A stretch of 44,593 nucleotides of DNA from Pseudomonadota bacterium. Lineage in GTDB: Bacteria; Myxococcota_A; UBA9160; JADFDR01. The DNA lies in NCBI GenBank assembly GCA_003353845.1, contig PIVT01000027.1:1-44593 (forward strand), read 5' to 3'. This document shows, in pieces, positions 16,678-25,751 of this stretch. How positions within the stretch are numbered: the first letter of the stretch is position 1; each line of letters opens with the position of its first letter. The translations under genes and the position numbers were made by a program. The notes under the pieces are model-generated. The model was not told the DNA's origin, searched no databases, and saw only the letters and a program-made list of their open reading frames with translations.

Positions 16678-16796
16678 GGCCGATCCTCAGTTTAGCGGGC
16701 GAGGGTGACCTACCCCTTCGCGCCACAGGTCAACGAAACCCTGCTTGTACCCTTAGTTATCGGCGAAGATTACGAACATCTGTAGCCCCGGTAGCC

Positions 16797-17270
16797 TCAG
16801 TACTTGCCTTTCAGCTTGGTATGGTTCCAGGTGATGAATTTTTCGGGGGCACAGCGGATGACGACGCGCTTTTTGGCCGTGGGCAGGACGGCATTTCGAA
16901 GGTTTTCGCGCTCTTCGAGGTTTTCGGTCATGGGATCCCCGCCCGCCAGACGAACCATGGTTTTCAGGGCTTCCTCAAGGTCATCGACGATTTCGGCCTG
17001 GGAGTGAAGGAGGACGCCCTTGAGCTGGCTGTACTCCTCGCCCGACTCAACGAGGATGCCCACCTTGGGATTGGCTTCAATGTTCCTCACCTTCTGACTC
17101 TTGCGAAAAGTGGTAAAAAGCACTGTGCCGTCGTCTTCTACGAGAAACCACATGGGCATGGGGTGGGGATAGCCGTCTTTTCCGACGCTGGTGAGGATGG
17201 CGGTTTTGTTGGTGCGCAAGAACTCCAAGGTTTCATCTTGGGTCATCTGGATCTGATCGCGTCGTGACAT
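16797..17270 (-). CDS. Pyridoxamine-5'-phosphate-oxidase-like flavin/F420-binding protein
   Basis: About 157 residues from an ATG at 17270, preceded by CAGGAG eight bases away. The split-barrel pattern is clear: FLRTNKTAILTSVGKDGYPH, PMWFLVEDDGTVLFTTFRKS, QKVRNIEANPKVGILVESG and a C-terminal VVIRCAPEKFITWNHTKL. Proteins of this size and pattern belong to the PPOX class (often TIGR03618-like) and bind FMN, F420 or heme. True PdxH motifs are not evident, so vitamin B6 oxidation is unlikely. Confidence 0.85.
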   Translation of the reverse strand: MSRRDQIQMTQDETLEFLRTNKTAILTSVGKDGYPHPMPMWFLVEDDGTVLFTTFRKSQKVRNIEANPKVGILVESGEEYSQLKGVLLHSQAEIVDDLEEALKTMVRLAGGDPMTENLEERENLRNAVLPTAKKRVVIRCAPEKFITWNHTKLKGKY

Positions 17271-17511
17271 GTTTGCACTCCTGTTGGAACCCGGAATCAC
17301 GTGTTTTACAAGCGGGGTGATGCCTCTTGCCCCGAGGGGGTAAAACTGTGTGGAAGCAGGCTCAATTCTCCCTGTTTGGGGACGATACGTTTACTGAATT
17401 CGAGAGCTGTTTTCAGATGGTTACAGCTTTGTCCGATAGCCGCCATGGAGGGAATTGTGGCTATCGAAAGTTCATCTATTTATTCCCTAGGCAGGTGGAA
17501 TCTCGGCAGGA

Positions 17512-18591
17512 ATGCAAGATCGCCCGCGAGAATTACTCGAAGCGTTGCGGATTCTCTTTGGCAGTTGCCAAGGTTTCGATACCCGTGCGTACGAAGAAAG
17601 TCCCTCAGCCGAGGCCATCTTCAAGAAATTGGTTCCCGCGATTCAGGGAGAGTTAGAAGGAGCCCTCTCCTTGATTTCCCTGATTTTGGATTACTACGAA
17701 CCCCTGGTCCAAACCAAGTCCGAAAGCCAGTTGCTCGCAGAGGGCGAAGACGGAGATAGTCGAGGCTCGAATCCGACAGCAGACCTGACGGATCTTCTCT
17801 TTATTGCACGCATCGAACTGATGCAGCAGGGCGAACGCTTGGGATCCTTGCAGGATGATTCTGATCCTTGGGAAGCGATTTCCATATGTGCGGCAACACG
17901 GCGCAGAATTCTAAAACTCTCCACAGTGATCGATAAAGACATATGCATTCTGGAGGGTGAGGAAGGACAAACCGAGAACGATGCCTCGTATCCTTCGGAA
18001 CTGGAACGATCGCTTTTGGTGCGCAGAGTTTACGGTCGCTTTCGCAAGGCCATTGTTCAGGGTCCGGCGCCGGACAAGGAATCGATCCAGGGTCGTATGG
18101 AAATGGCGCTGCGTGAGATTGAAGTCATCGTCAATGGTGAAGTCTATCAGGACATGCGCGTTGAAGATCGTCGACAGTTCAGGTGTTTCAGTGTGCAAAT
18201 TGAAGCCTGGTTGGCTACCGGCGAGCCTTTCGATGAATTCGAGGGGCTTACGATCTTCCAAGAGGTGGTGAATTTCTCGCAATTGCTGATACAGGTGAAC
18301 AACCGCGGCGATCTTCAGGAGTACGATGGCCGAGTCTTGGTGGAGATCCACGCCGAGCTATTTGGGAAGGATGAAATTCCCAATGAGATCAGTCCAGACG
18401 TGTTGGAGCGTCTAAGGAGTTTGTACGGCCGGGATGATGAACTCGACCATCTCATGGATTACGTCGAAGAATCGCCTCCACAGTTTTGGAAGAACCCGCT
18501 AGAGCGCATCATCGCGAATTCGGGTCAGACTCCCGAACCCACGCCTGCCGACCACACTGGGTTTGATCGGGGAACCTCTCCGCTCTTCTAA
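17512..18591 (+). CDS. Acidic protein of unknown function
   Basis: 359 residues, strongly acidic, with no signal peptide, membrane helix or recognised domain. The predicted character is mostly helical with leucine-rich segments (ELEGALSLISLILDYYEPLV near the start, LEIHAELFG-like stretch near the end). An internal low-complexity acidic linker lies around residues 80-95 and a disordered proline-rich tail follows residue 335. AGGA immediately precedes the ATG. It is flanked by convergent and divergent unrelated genes, so context gives no clue. The frame is long and uses codons like its neighbours, so it is probably real. Confidence 0.7.
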   Translation: MQDRPRELLEALRILFGSCQGFDTRAYEESPSAEAIFKKLVPAIQGELEGALSLISLILDYYEPLVQTKSESQLLAEGEDGDSRGSNPTADLTDLLFIARIELMQQGERLGSLQDDSDPWEAISICAATRRRILKLSTVIDKDICILEGEEGQTENDASYPSELERSLLVRRVYGRFRKAIVQGPAPDKESIQGRMEMALREIEVIVNGEVYQDMRVEDRRQFRCFSVQIEAWLATGEPFDEFEGLTIFQEVVNFSQLLIQVNNRGDLQEYDGRVLVEIHAELFGKDEIPNEISPDVLERLRSLYGRDDELDHLMDYVEESPPQFWKNPLERIIANSGQTPEPTPADHTGFDRGTSPLF

Positions 18592-18628
18592 TAAACGGTT
18601 TCGACAAGACCTTGCCGAGGCCTTTCGC

Positions 18629-19771
18629 TCAACGCGATAACAGCCCTGCAAAAAGAGAGGTCATGGCTTCGACCTGGTCTTGCTCGACAAACTCTCGCTC
18701 CGTGTGTGCTTGGATAATGGAACCCGGGCCCCAAACCACCGAAGGGATGCCGTGCTGGGCCAACACGCCAGCGTCGGTTCCAAAGGCAGCCGCGCCGGGT
18801 TCATTTGGAAGATTCGCCTCAGTGAGTTCGTGCAGGCAGCGCTGTACACAGGGCTGGTCATGTGGGGTGTGCAAAGCAGGCTTCTCCACTCGGCACTCGG
18901 TGACCTCGACCCCTGCGATATTGTTCTCGTACAAGGTCAGCTCTAACTCAGCGCGAAAGGAGATTTCATCTTCGCCGGGTAACAGCCGCCGGTCCATGGA
19001 GAGGTGCGCTTCGTTTGGAACGATGTTGGCGGCGTGGCCACCGTGAATCAGTCCGATGGAACAGGTGCCTGGCCCCAAGTCGGGGTGAGGCCGACTCGCC
19101 AGTTGGACGCCGAGTTCTTGCAGCGCAATGGCAGCACGGGCCAGCGCGATGATGGCGTTTTCGCCCTCTTGGGGCCGTGAGGAATGCGCAGAGCGCCCTC
19201 CTGCGCGCAACTCGGCCAGGGCGACACCTTTGTGTTGTGTGATGACTTGCAGGCCGGTGGGTTCCGTGGCGATGGCCCAGTCGGGTTTGTCTTTGCCCAG
19301 GTGCGCCAGAACCTCAGTCACCCCGGCGCTGGCCAACTCTTCGTCGGATTCCCCCACCAAGACAAGATTACAGCGCAGGGTTCCGTTCTCGAGTAGGGAT
19401 TCCAAAGCCGCCACCAAGGCGGCCATGCCAGCTTTTGTATCACAAGCACCACGACCGTAGATCCGGCCGGAATCCATTTGTGGATCGAAGGGGGCAATCT
19501 CCATATTGTCCACGGGGACGGTGTCCAGATGCGAGGCGATGAGGATGGTTTCTTTGGCTCCGGGAACACTGGCGTGTGCAACGATCGAGGGGCGTTCCTT
19601 GCCTCCCACACAGACGGTATCCAACCCCATCTTCTTGAGTTGGTGCAACAGATGATCTGCGTACTGCTGCTCGCCGACCCACTCGCGCGGAATGTCTGTT
19701 CGACCCATGGGATTGACCGATGGGATCGCGATGTAGTCACGCAGGTAGCGGATGCTTGCAGGCAGAGACAT
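18629..19771 (-). CDS. M20-family deacylase (ArgE/DapE/acetylornithine deacetylase type)
   Basis: 380 residues, the usual length for an M20 dimetal amidohydrolase. Metal and catalytic residues are visible: H81 and D83 in IASHLDTVPV, D111 in YGRGACDTKAGMAA, and the glutamates of GESDEELASAG (144-145). The dimerisation insert runs from about 170 to 290 (AELRAGGRSAHSSRPQEGEN marks its entry). The C-terminal histidine lies in IIQAHTEREFVEQDQ. Substrates are N-acyl amino acids; arginine biosynthesis (ArgE) is plausible but no arg genes adjoin. The start has AAGGA four bases upstream. Confidence 0.9.
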   Translation of the reverse strand: MSLPASIRYLRDYIAIPSVNPMGRTDIPREWVGEQQYADHLLHQLKKMGLDTVCVGGKERPSIVAHASVPGAKETILIASHLDTVPVDNMEIAPFDPQMDSGRIYGRGACDTKAGMAALVAALESLLENGTLRCNLVLVGESDEELASAGVTEVLAHLGKDKPDWAIATEPTGLQVITQHKGVALAELRAGGRSAHSSRPQEGENAIIALARAAIALQELGVQLASRPHPDLGPGTCSIGLIHGGHAANIVPNEAHLSMDRRLLPGEDEISFRAELELTLYENNIAGVEVTECRVEKPALHTPHDQPCVQRCLHELTEANLPNEPGAAAFGTDAGVLAQHGIPSVVWGPGSIIQAHTEREFVEQDQVEAMTSLFAGLLSR

Positions 19772-19830
19772 GGGTTCCTTACATCAAATGCGAGTAGGCG
19801 GGAGGAGCGCTCATGTGAATGGTTTGCTTC

Positions 19831-20763
19831 CTAGTCCTGGGGTGCTTGCGGGTTCGGCGTCAGGCTCTCGGCCACAATGCGGACAAAGACCTCGGGCGTG
19901 AGAAAACCATCGGCCCACTGGGCATCATACGCTTGTGTCGGCTTGGATTCTACGACGAACTCGATGCTCGCCCCTTGATCCAGAAGTTTTTGGACATTGC
20001 TGCGCACGCTTTCCAGCATGGCGATGTAAGCGGCCAATTCCTTTCGATTGGACAAGGGTCCGTGGCCGGGAATGATCAAGGTGTCGTCCTTGGCCATGGC
20101 CAACCCCTGCTTGGCCGCGGCAATCATGCCATGGATATTGCCCCCGGTGCTGGTGTCAATGAAGGGATAAAAGCCATTGAAGTAGGTGTCGCCCATGTGC
20201 AGCACGTTGGCTTTGCGAAAGTGCACCATGGAGTCGCCATCGGTGTGAGCCGGGGCCACGTGAAAGACGTGGATGTCGTCACCGTTCCAATGAAAATTAA
20301 TCTCTTCACGAAAGGTAATGACGGGTAGGGCCGTTTTGGGGCTGGCGGGAATATGCGCGTCGAAGGTTGCCAGGAATTGGTCCTTGCTCATTTGCTTGCG
20401 CACGTTTTCCTGGGCAACGATCACGGCGCCGGACTCACCGAAGTTCTCGTTCCCCCCGGTATGGTCTCCATGCCAGTGCGTGTTCACCACAAAACGTACT
20501 TCCCTCGAAGGACTTTCCTTGGCCTGGGGCAGGGCGGCGATGGCGGCTTTGATCTTTTCGCTCATGGGGGCATATTGGTCATCGACGATGAAGGGCGCGT
20601 CTTCGCCCAACGAAAGGCCGATGTTTCCGCCTTGCCCCATGAGCATGTAAACACTGGCGCGCACAGGGACCACTTGAATCGAGGCTTCGTCGGCTTGACC
20701 CAAGCCCGGGCAAAGCATGCCGATCCATCCGCAGAGAAAGAGGAGCCGATGGCGAAGGGTCAT
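19831..20763 (-). CDS. Exported MBL-fold hydrolase
   Basis: About 310 residues from the ATG at 20763, with AAGGAAAG upstream and a signal peptide (LLFLCGWIGMLCPGLGQA). The zinc ligands are NTHWHGDHTGG, the histidine of APAHTDGDSMVHF, the aspartate of HMGDTYFNG and the histidine of IPGHGPLSNR. This is the two-zinc pattern of periplasmic B3-like or quinoprotein-relay MBL hydrolases; beta-lactam activity cannot be assumed. The gene follows a lipoprotein gene after a single base, so the two are surely one transcript. Confidence 0.88.
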   Translation of the reverse strand: MTLRHRLLFLCGWIGMLCPGLGQADEASIQVVPVRASVYMLMGQGGNIGLSLGEDAPFIVDDQYAPMSEKIKAAIAALPQAKESPSREVRFVVNTHWHGDHTGGNENFGESGAVIVAQENVRKQMSKDQFLATFDAHIPASPKTALPVITFREEINFHWNGDDIHVFHVAPAHTDGDSMVHFRKANVLHMGDTYFNGFYPFIDTSTGGNIHGMIAAAKQGLAMAKDDTLIIPGHGPLSNRKELAAYIAMLESVRSNVQKLLDQGASIEFVVESKPTQAYDAQWADGFLTPEVFVRIVAESLTPNPQAPQD

Positions 20764-20764
20764 C

Positions 20765-21649
20765 TTACTTTCCTTGGAGAATTTTTTGATAGCGGATCTG
20801 GTAGTCCGCCTCGGTAACCGTTCCCTTTTGCCGCTCATCCTCAAGCTGATTCAAGGCCTCGCGTTGCTGGGGTGTGAGGTCGCGCAGAGATTGAGAAGAG
20901 GAGGGGCGAGGTCCATGCCTTGACTTTCCATCGGAGTCGACCTCCTCGGGCTCCTTCGCCTCCTGCAGGAGGATCTCCCGCTGCACCGCTTTCTCTCCGG
21001 GTTTGACGATGGTTCGTCCCGCACGCCGGAAGGTCTCGGCCCTCCAATCCACGGAAACCGATTGTGCTCCCGTGGAGATCATGGCGTCGTCGCTGGGCAC
21101 CAAACGGAAATCCATGACCTGTTCGTTGATGTGTGGTTCGGGGAGTTCCTGGCCTATTTTGCTATCGCCTTTGGGAATGATAAAGCCCGAGCTGGCGAAG
21201 TGAAGTTCCAAGCGGTCATCACGCATGAAGGCTACAAGGGTCGTGAGTTTCTTTTCGACAAAAATGCCCAACCGGTAATCGCGATCGATGGCGTAGACGA
21301 TAATTTCCTGGTCTGGGGTCGCCTTCTCAAGAGCCTCCGCCAGTGCTTCGCCCAGTGGAAGTTGGAGCGCCCAAGGGACTGCTGCAACGCGTTCCGTCTT
21401 TGTTTTTTGTTTTGTTTCAATTTCCAAGTGAGAAAGAATATTCGTCAGGCGAATCGGGGCGATGATGGCGGGATGACCGAACTCGCGTTGGACGACTTCG
21501 CCACTGTGCAGGTTGCTGCGCAGTTGAACGTGCAGGTTGTTCGTGTTGACAACGTCTTCACGCAGCACCTTGCTGCCACAGCCCGACATCAGCAGGAGGA
21601 AGAAGGGTAGGAAAATTAGTGTGCTAAGAAGGTTTTTTCGAAAATGCAT
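20765..21649 (-). CDS. Lipoprotein with SHOCT-like C-terminus
   Basis: About 294 residues from the ATG at 21649. A basic start and a hydrophobic core end in a lipobox (LLMSGC). The body has no recognised domain. The last 35 residues (LTPQQREALNQLEDERQKG followed by TVTEADYQIRYQKIL) resemble a SHOCT short C-terminal domain. A charged, proline-rich linker precedes it. It is probably attached to the outer or inner membrane and expressed with the MBL hydrolase one base downstream. The function is unknown. Confidence 0.78.
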   Translation of the reverse strand: MHFRKNLLSTLIFLPFFLLLMSGCGSKVLREDVVNTNNLHVQLRSNLHSGEVVQREFGHPAIIAPIRLTNILSHLEIETKQKTKTERVAAVPWALQLPLGEALAEALEKATPDQEIIVYAIDRDYRLGIFVEKKLTTLVAFMRDDRLELHFASSGFIIPKGDSKIGQELPEPHINEQVMDFRLVPSDDAMISTGAQSVSVDWRAETFRRAGRTIVKPGEKAVQREILLQEAKEPEEVDSDGKSRHGPRPSSSQSLRDLTPQQREALNQLEDERQKGTVTEADYQIRYQKILQGK

Positions 21650-21977
21650 GCTGTTGGCTCTAGCCCAAGGAGGAGGTTCCGGCAAGAAATCAAAAGGAAA
21701 CTTTTTCCTTCAAAAATTGCTGCGGTGACGCAATTTCGAGTTGCGGGCAATAATATAACGAGGTTCTAAAGACTAAAACAGCTGTGAACCGTGAAATATG
21801 CGGCACAAGATACGTCTTAAGCGAATTTGAACATGCATGTTATTTCCATCCAGGCGCTTTAAAGACACATAAAATTTGGCAATATTGTTTTAGCCCTAGG
21901 GCCGGGAATAACTAGACGGGGTCCATCCGCCGAGGGCGGTGCGGTGTGATCCCATAAAATGAAGGGGGAGAGATTCA
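21650..21977. promoter_or_regulatory. Divergent promoter region with perfect 12-bp palindrome
   Basis: An A+T-rich 328-bp gap between the lipoprotein (minus) and porin (plus) genes. AACATGCATGTT at 21830-21841 is a perfect palindrome and could be an operator. A second small palindrome (CAATATTG) follows about 40 bp later, and a short GC hairpin (21927-21939) precedes the porin start. Promoter boxes cannot be placed with certainty. Confidence 0.4.
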
Positions 21978-23252
21978 ATGAGAATCTCCTTGAAAACGTT
22001 AGCAGTGGTGATTTCGTTCGCCGTGGTACCGCAACTCGCGATTGCGGACGCGACGGACGATAAGATCCAGCAGATGCAAGAGCGCATGGAACAGATGGAA
22101 GCGCGCTTGCAGGCTGCACAGGATCAGATCGAGGCAACAGAGCGTGTGTCGGCTCAGCAGCAGGCCATGTTGATTGAGTCAGGTGTCGTCGCAGAGCGCG
22201 GCGCCGCTTCAGGCCTTTCGGCCTTCCTTGAGAAGACTGAGTTCAGTGGCTTTATGGCTGGTAGTTATTCGTACAACCTCAACGGCTACGACAACTCGGG
22301 TGCCGATAATGTTCTTCCGATGCACAGAGCGGAAAACTCTTTTGAGTTTGACCAATTTGTTCTTGAGCTTTCCAATGGGGCAAGCTCGGAAGATCGCGCC
22401 GGCTACAACTTCTCCATCATGTACGGCGGCCATGCTGATCTTCTGAACAGTAGTAGTAGCATTACCGATAAGGATGAACTTTGGATTCAAGCTGCCAATA
22501 TTGAGTACCTCACGGGTGGGGATATCCTGGTCACGGCCGGTATCTTCGGCACTCCGGTGGGTGCAGAGTCTGTCTACCAGCGAGATAACTTCAATATTAC
22601 TCGCGGTATGGTTTGGGCACTTCAGCCTATTCAACACACCGGTGTGATCGGTAGCAAAGATCTCGGTAATGGTTGGGATGTGAGCCTGGGTCTGGCCAAC
22701 GACAAGGATCAGTTCAATGCCATGGCGCAAGATAACAACCGCTCCAAGACCTACATCGCGCACGCGGGCTACACGGCCGAAGATTGGTCGGCCAGCTTGC
22801 AGACCGTGTACGGTTCTGAGCTCGACGGAGATAGCAGCTCCAAGGATCTCTTTGTTGATGCTGTCCTGACGTGCAATGCCGTAGATAACTTGTCCATCTG
22901 GATGAACCTGGACTACCTCAAGTTCGACAAGCGGTCGACGCAGGGACGAGCCCATATCTATGCAGTTGCAATGGCCGGTCGTTACGCCATTGATGATCTG
23001 ACGGGTCTCTCACTGCGTGGTGAGGTTCTGAACGGCGATATGCCCATGGGTTCGGGTACGAACGCAGGTTCCGCAACTGGAGGTGCCAACACCTACAGCC
23101 TTACGGGAACGGTGGATCGGGCTTTGACCGACAATCTGACAATCAAGGGCGAACTTCGCTACGACGAAGCTCCTCGCTATGAGTTCGTCGATGACAGTGG
23201 TGATGAGCGCAGCCAGACCGTTGGTTTGGTGGAACTGCTCTACGCATTCTAG
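21978..23252 (+). CDS. Outer-membrane porin-like beta-barrel protein with N-terminal coiled coil
   Basis: 424 residues. A signal peptide (MRISLKTLAVVISFAVVPQL, cleaved after AIA) is followed by a short coiled coil at about 27-65 (DDKIQQMQERMEQMEARLQ), then alternating polar/aromatic strands up to a C-terminal phenylalanine (LLYAF), the outer-membrane insertion signal. Segments such as GFMAGSYSYNLNGY and DVSLGLANDKDQFNAM fit barrel strands. The coiled coil plus barrel layout is found in DcaP-like and some carbohydrate porins. The substrate is unknown. A strong terminator follows, so it is probably a single-gene unit. Confidence 0.82.
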   Translation: MRISLKTLAVVISFAVVPQLAIADATDDKIQQMQERMEQMEARLQAAQDQIEATERVSAQQQAMLIESGVVAERGAASGLSAFLEKTEFSGFMAGSYSYNLNGYDNSGADNVLPMHRAENSFEFDQFVLELSNGASSEDRAGYNFSIMYGGHADLLNSSSSITDKDELWIQAANIEYLTGGDILVTAGIFGTPVGAESVYQRDNFNITRGMVWALQPIQHTGVIGSKDLGNGWDVSLGLANDKDQFNAMAQDNNRSKTYIAHAGYTAEDWSASLQTVYGSELDGDSSSKDLFVDAVLTCNAVDNLSIWMNLDYLKFDKRSTQGRAHIYAVAMAGRYAIDDLTGLSLRGEVLNGDMPMGSGTNAGSATGGANTYSLTGTVDRALTDNLTIKGELRYDEAPRYEFVDDSGDERSQTVGLVELLYAF

Positions 23253-23282
23253 GATTTCCTGGATTGCAACAAGCGTAATAAG

Positions 23283-23317
23283 GCGCGGCATCCTGAAAGA
23301 GGGTGCCGCGCTTTTTT
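23283..23317 (+). terminator. Rho-independent terminator of porin gene
   Basis: An 11-bp stem (23283-23293 with 23301-23311, one T-G pair) with a 7-base loop TGAAAGA, followed by six Ts. It lies 30 bp after the porin stop. Confidence 0.92.
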
Positions 23318-23378
23318 GTGTCGTCCAATCTCGATCTCTGCAAAGGAATGAAAGTTTGCCAACCAAGGAAACGCAAAA

Positions 23379-24347
23379 GTGTTGAGTCGAAACCCTGTTT
23401 CGACCTGTGGAGTCTCCATGGCCTGCTTGCTGCTCAGTCTCGCCTGTGCCCCCTCGACCTATTGGGATCTCCACGCGTTGCAAGCGCGCAACACGGGTCT
23501 GGCACGCATTGAAGGGCAACGCCTGGGTGACATCACCCCGTACTTTTTTCCGCACCGGCAACGTCTTTACACATTCACCTGTCGCTGGCCCGATGAGGCC
23601 CGGGTGAGAGTCTGGCTTGCACCGTCCGCCTCGGCAGAAGAGGGTGAGTTGCTCGATTTAGCGCTTAAACAGATTTCTAGAGATATTCGACAAGTGTCTG
23701 TAATTAAAACACTAATACGAAATAAAGCAGATATCGCTGTGGAATACGCTGCCGAGAGCCAGAGCACTGAGTTGGGCTTGGGGACAGGCAGCGCGCTGGT
23801 GGATTGTGCTTTGTCAGTCACTTCTCTTGGCCTCGATTCTCGAAGGGTCGATGCACGTTTGGCGCACGCCGATCTGCTCATGGCTCGTCGCACGCCTCCC
23901 GATGTTCGCGCTCGCACGCGAGAACTAACAAGGGAAGAGAAACTCGGCGCGCTCTATCATGAACTGGGCCATGCCATGGGATTCCAGGGGCACGTGCAAG
24001 TGGGCGAGACTGTGTTGACGGGCAATCGCTTTGAAGTCACGCGCCGGGGCCAAGCGATTCTGCGTGGGGATGCGCCAGCCGATCCCAACCTGCGCGCTTT
24101 GTACGCGATTCCCAGCGGCAGCGTTTTGAAGGTCAAACCCCTGGCCGCGGAACAGACGGCCCTGATCGATGGCTTTGTCGCCATGGCTGAGGATAAGGGG
24201 TACGTGGGCCCCTTGTTGCGCGTGGGCGATCAAAGTGCTCGCTTGGTTTGGCAGGGGGCGCAAGGCGGCCAGGCGGGGTTCATCTTGCTGAAGCCGCAGA
24301 CGTCTCTCTTGCAGGTGGAGAAGTTTGTTTTATTCGAAGACTTCTAG
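23379..24347 (+). CDS. Exported zincin-like protein (HELGH motif)
   Basis: 322 residues with an N-terminal hydrophobic segment ending in cysteine (MACLLLSLAC, an imperfect lipobox). The motif HELGHAMGFQGH (194-205) gives the HExxH zinc site and a glycine at position 8, as in metzincins. The third histidine is at position 12 rather than the usual 11, so either the ligand spacing is unusual or another residue completes the site. The N-terminal part (CRWPDEARVRVWLAPS) looks like a strand-rich predomain. It is probably a periplasmic or lipid-anchored metalloprotease. The stop overlaps the convergent terB-like gene by four bases. Confidence 0.7.
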   Translation: MLSRNPVSTCGVSMACLLLSLACAPSTYWDLHALQARNTGLARIEGQRLGDITPYFFPHRQRLYTFTCRWPDEARVRVWLAPSASAEEGELLDLALKQISRDIRQVSVIKTLIRNKADIAVEYAAESQSTELGLGTGSALVDCALSVTSLGLDSRRVDARLAHADLLMARRTPPDVRARTRELTREEKLGALYHELGHAMGFQGHVQVGETVLTGNRFEVTRRGQAILRGDAPADPNLRALYAIPSGSVLKVKPLAAEQTALIDGFVAMAEDKGYVGPLLRVGDQSARLVWQGAQGGQAGFILLKPQTSLLQVEKFVLFEDF

Positions 24348-24877
24348 TTCGGCTTTGGATCTTGTTGACCGACCCGATAAGCCACACGTTGCTGGGCGCG
24401 TTGGGTCGTCGGTGCCGAAACACCAATCTCGTCTGACATCTTCCACATGAAGCTGGTCTCTTGTGGGTTGACCTTGCCGTCGGCATAAGCCACTTCCCAC
24501 AGCATCTCTACCAACTCGGCGCGTTCCTTGCGGGAGAAATCCTCTAGAATGCCGTCGCGGAAAATACCGTTGTCCCATTGATCATCCCAGAACTCCATGA
24601 GTTCATCTTCTGCCAATTGGACCACGCCTTCGGCTTGGTCTTGGGTAAAGCTGAAGTTTCGTTTGAGGGAGTCGAGGATGATGAGGCGCTCATCTTCGTG
24701 GAAGTAGCCATCACAACGAGCGAGCTCCACCATGAGCACGACCGTGCCAAATTTTGCGCGACCGAATGGGAATTCGTCATCCGAGATAGCGCTATTTTGT
24801 TTCGCAATTTTGTGTACCGGTCTTGCGGCAAAGGGTTTCTTGTCGCGAGAGGCAGAGGGCGTGAATTTTCTTGGCAT
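24344..24877 (-). CDS. TerB-family protein
   Basis: 177 residues. After a basic N-terminus of about 35 residues comes a helical TerB domain: TVVLMVELARCDGYFHEDER, then EDELMEFWDDQW and MLWEVAYADGKVNPQE, with the paired acidic ADG/CDG loops of the family. TerB domains occur in tellurite-resistance and membrane-associated stress proteins and may bind metal ions. GGAGAG lies eight bases before the start. No other ter genes are present, so the role is open. Confidence 0.87.
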   Translation of the reverse strand: MPRKFTPSASRDKKPFAARPVHKIAKQNSAISDDEFPFGRAKFGTVVLMVELARCDGYFHEDERLIILDSLKRNFSFTQDQAEGVVQLAEDELMEFWDDQWDNGIFRDGILEDFSRKERAELVEMLWEVAYADGKVNPQETSFMWKMSDEIGVSAPTTQRAQQRVAYRVGQQDPKPN

Positions 24878-25031
24878 GGTACATCTCTCCAGTGGTTCGG
24901 GCGGGGGAACGTAGAATAGTTCCGCTCATATTGCAAAGCCTCTACGGCTCTTTTTGCACAAATATTAGTAAAAAATGAACTAAAGTTTTAGAGGTAACCC
25001 TAGGTAAAAAGTGCGGTAAAACACCGCAGGC

Positions 25032-25751
25032 TCAGGCTAGAGGGAAGAGTCGGGCCAGGAGAGCAGGCAGAACGGTCTCTACGCGAAGGATGCGCTCGCC
25101 CAAATGGATGGGTGCAAAGCCACAAGCCTCGAGTTTCTCAAGCTCGTAAGGAACAAAGCCACCTTCAGGACCGACGGCCAGCGTGACGGCATTTTTGATA
25201 TCGCGCGGGCACGGCACCGATGAAGTGGGGTGTCCCATGAGCGCGGTTGATCCCTTACTCAGATCTGTTAGCTCATCCTCGACGAAGGGCTTGAAACGAT
25301 CGCGGATTTGGATATCGGGAAGCAGGGTGTCTTTTGCCTGCTCCAGTCCGAGAATGGCGGCGTTGCGCAACTCCTCCTCGGCCATGACCTTGGCGCCCCA
25401 GAAACTCTTTTCCACACGGTTTGCATGCAGTAACACAATGCGCTTGACGCCCATGCTGGTGGCCGCAATGAGGGTGCGCCGCAGCACCGGTGGGCGCGGT
25501 AGGGCGAGTACAAGAAGTAATGGGAGCGCGGGAGGCGGTTCCGTATCTAACTGGATGTCCATTTCCAGCACACTGTCATCGAGACGTGTGATAAGCCCAC
25601 GCCCCATTCGTCCCCCCGCCAGGCCTACGCAGAGTTCCTCGCCAACTGTGGCGCGGTGGATTTCGCGCACGTGTTGATGACGGCGGCCGCGGAGTTGAAC
25701 ACGCTCTTGTCCAGTCACGAAGTCCTGTTCAAAGAGCAGGATCAGGTTCAT
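25032..25751 (-). CDS. rsmE: 16S rRNA m3U1498 methyltransferase
   Basis: 239 residues with the SPOUT knotted-methyltransferase layout of RsmE. The N-terminal PUA-like RNA-binding domain contains VREIHRATVGEELCVG. The C-terminal SAM-binding knot contains LAVGPEGGFVPYELEKL followed by HLGERILRVETVLPAL. It methylates U1498 in the decoding centre of 16S rRNA. Its ATG overlaps the stop of an exported hydrolase gene (ATGA), so the two are translated together although their functions look unrelated. Confidence 0.95.
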   Translation of the reverse strand: MNLILLFEQDFVTGQERVQLRGRRHQHVREIHRATVGEELCVGLAGGRMGRGLITRLDDSVLEMDIQLDTEPPPALPLLLVLALPRPPVLRRTLIAATSMGVKRIVLLHANRVEKSFWGAKVMAEEELRNAAILGLEQAKDTLLPDIQIRDRFKPFVEDELTDLSKGSTALMGHPTSSVPCPRDIKNAVTLAVGPEGGFVPYELEKLEACGFAPIHLGERILRVETVLPALLARLFPLA

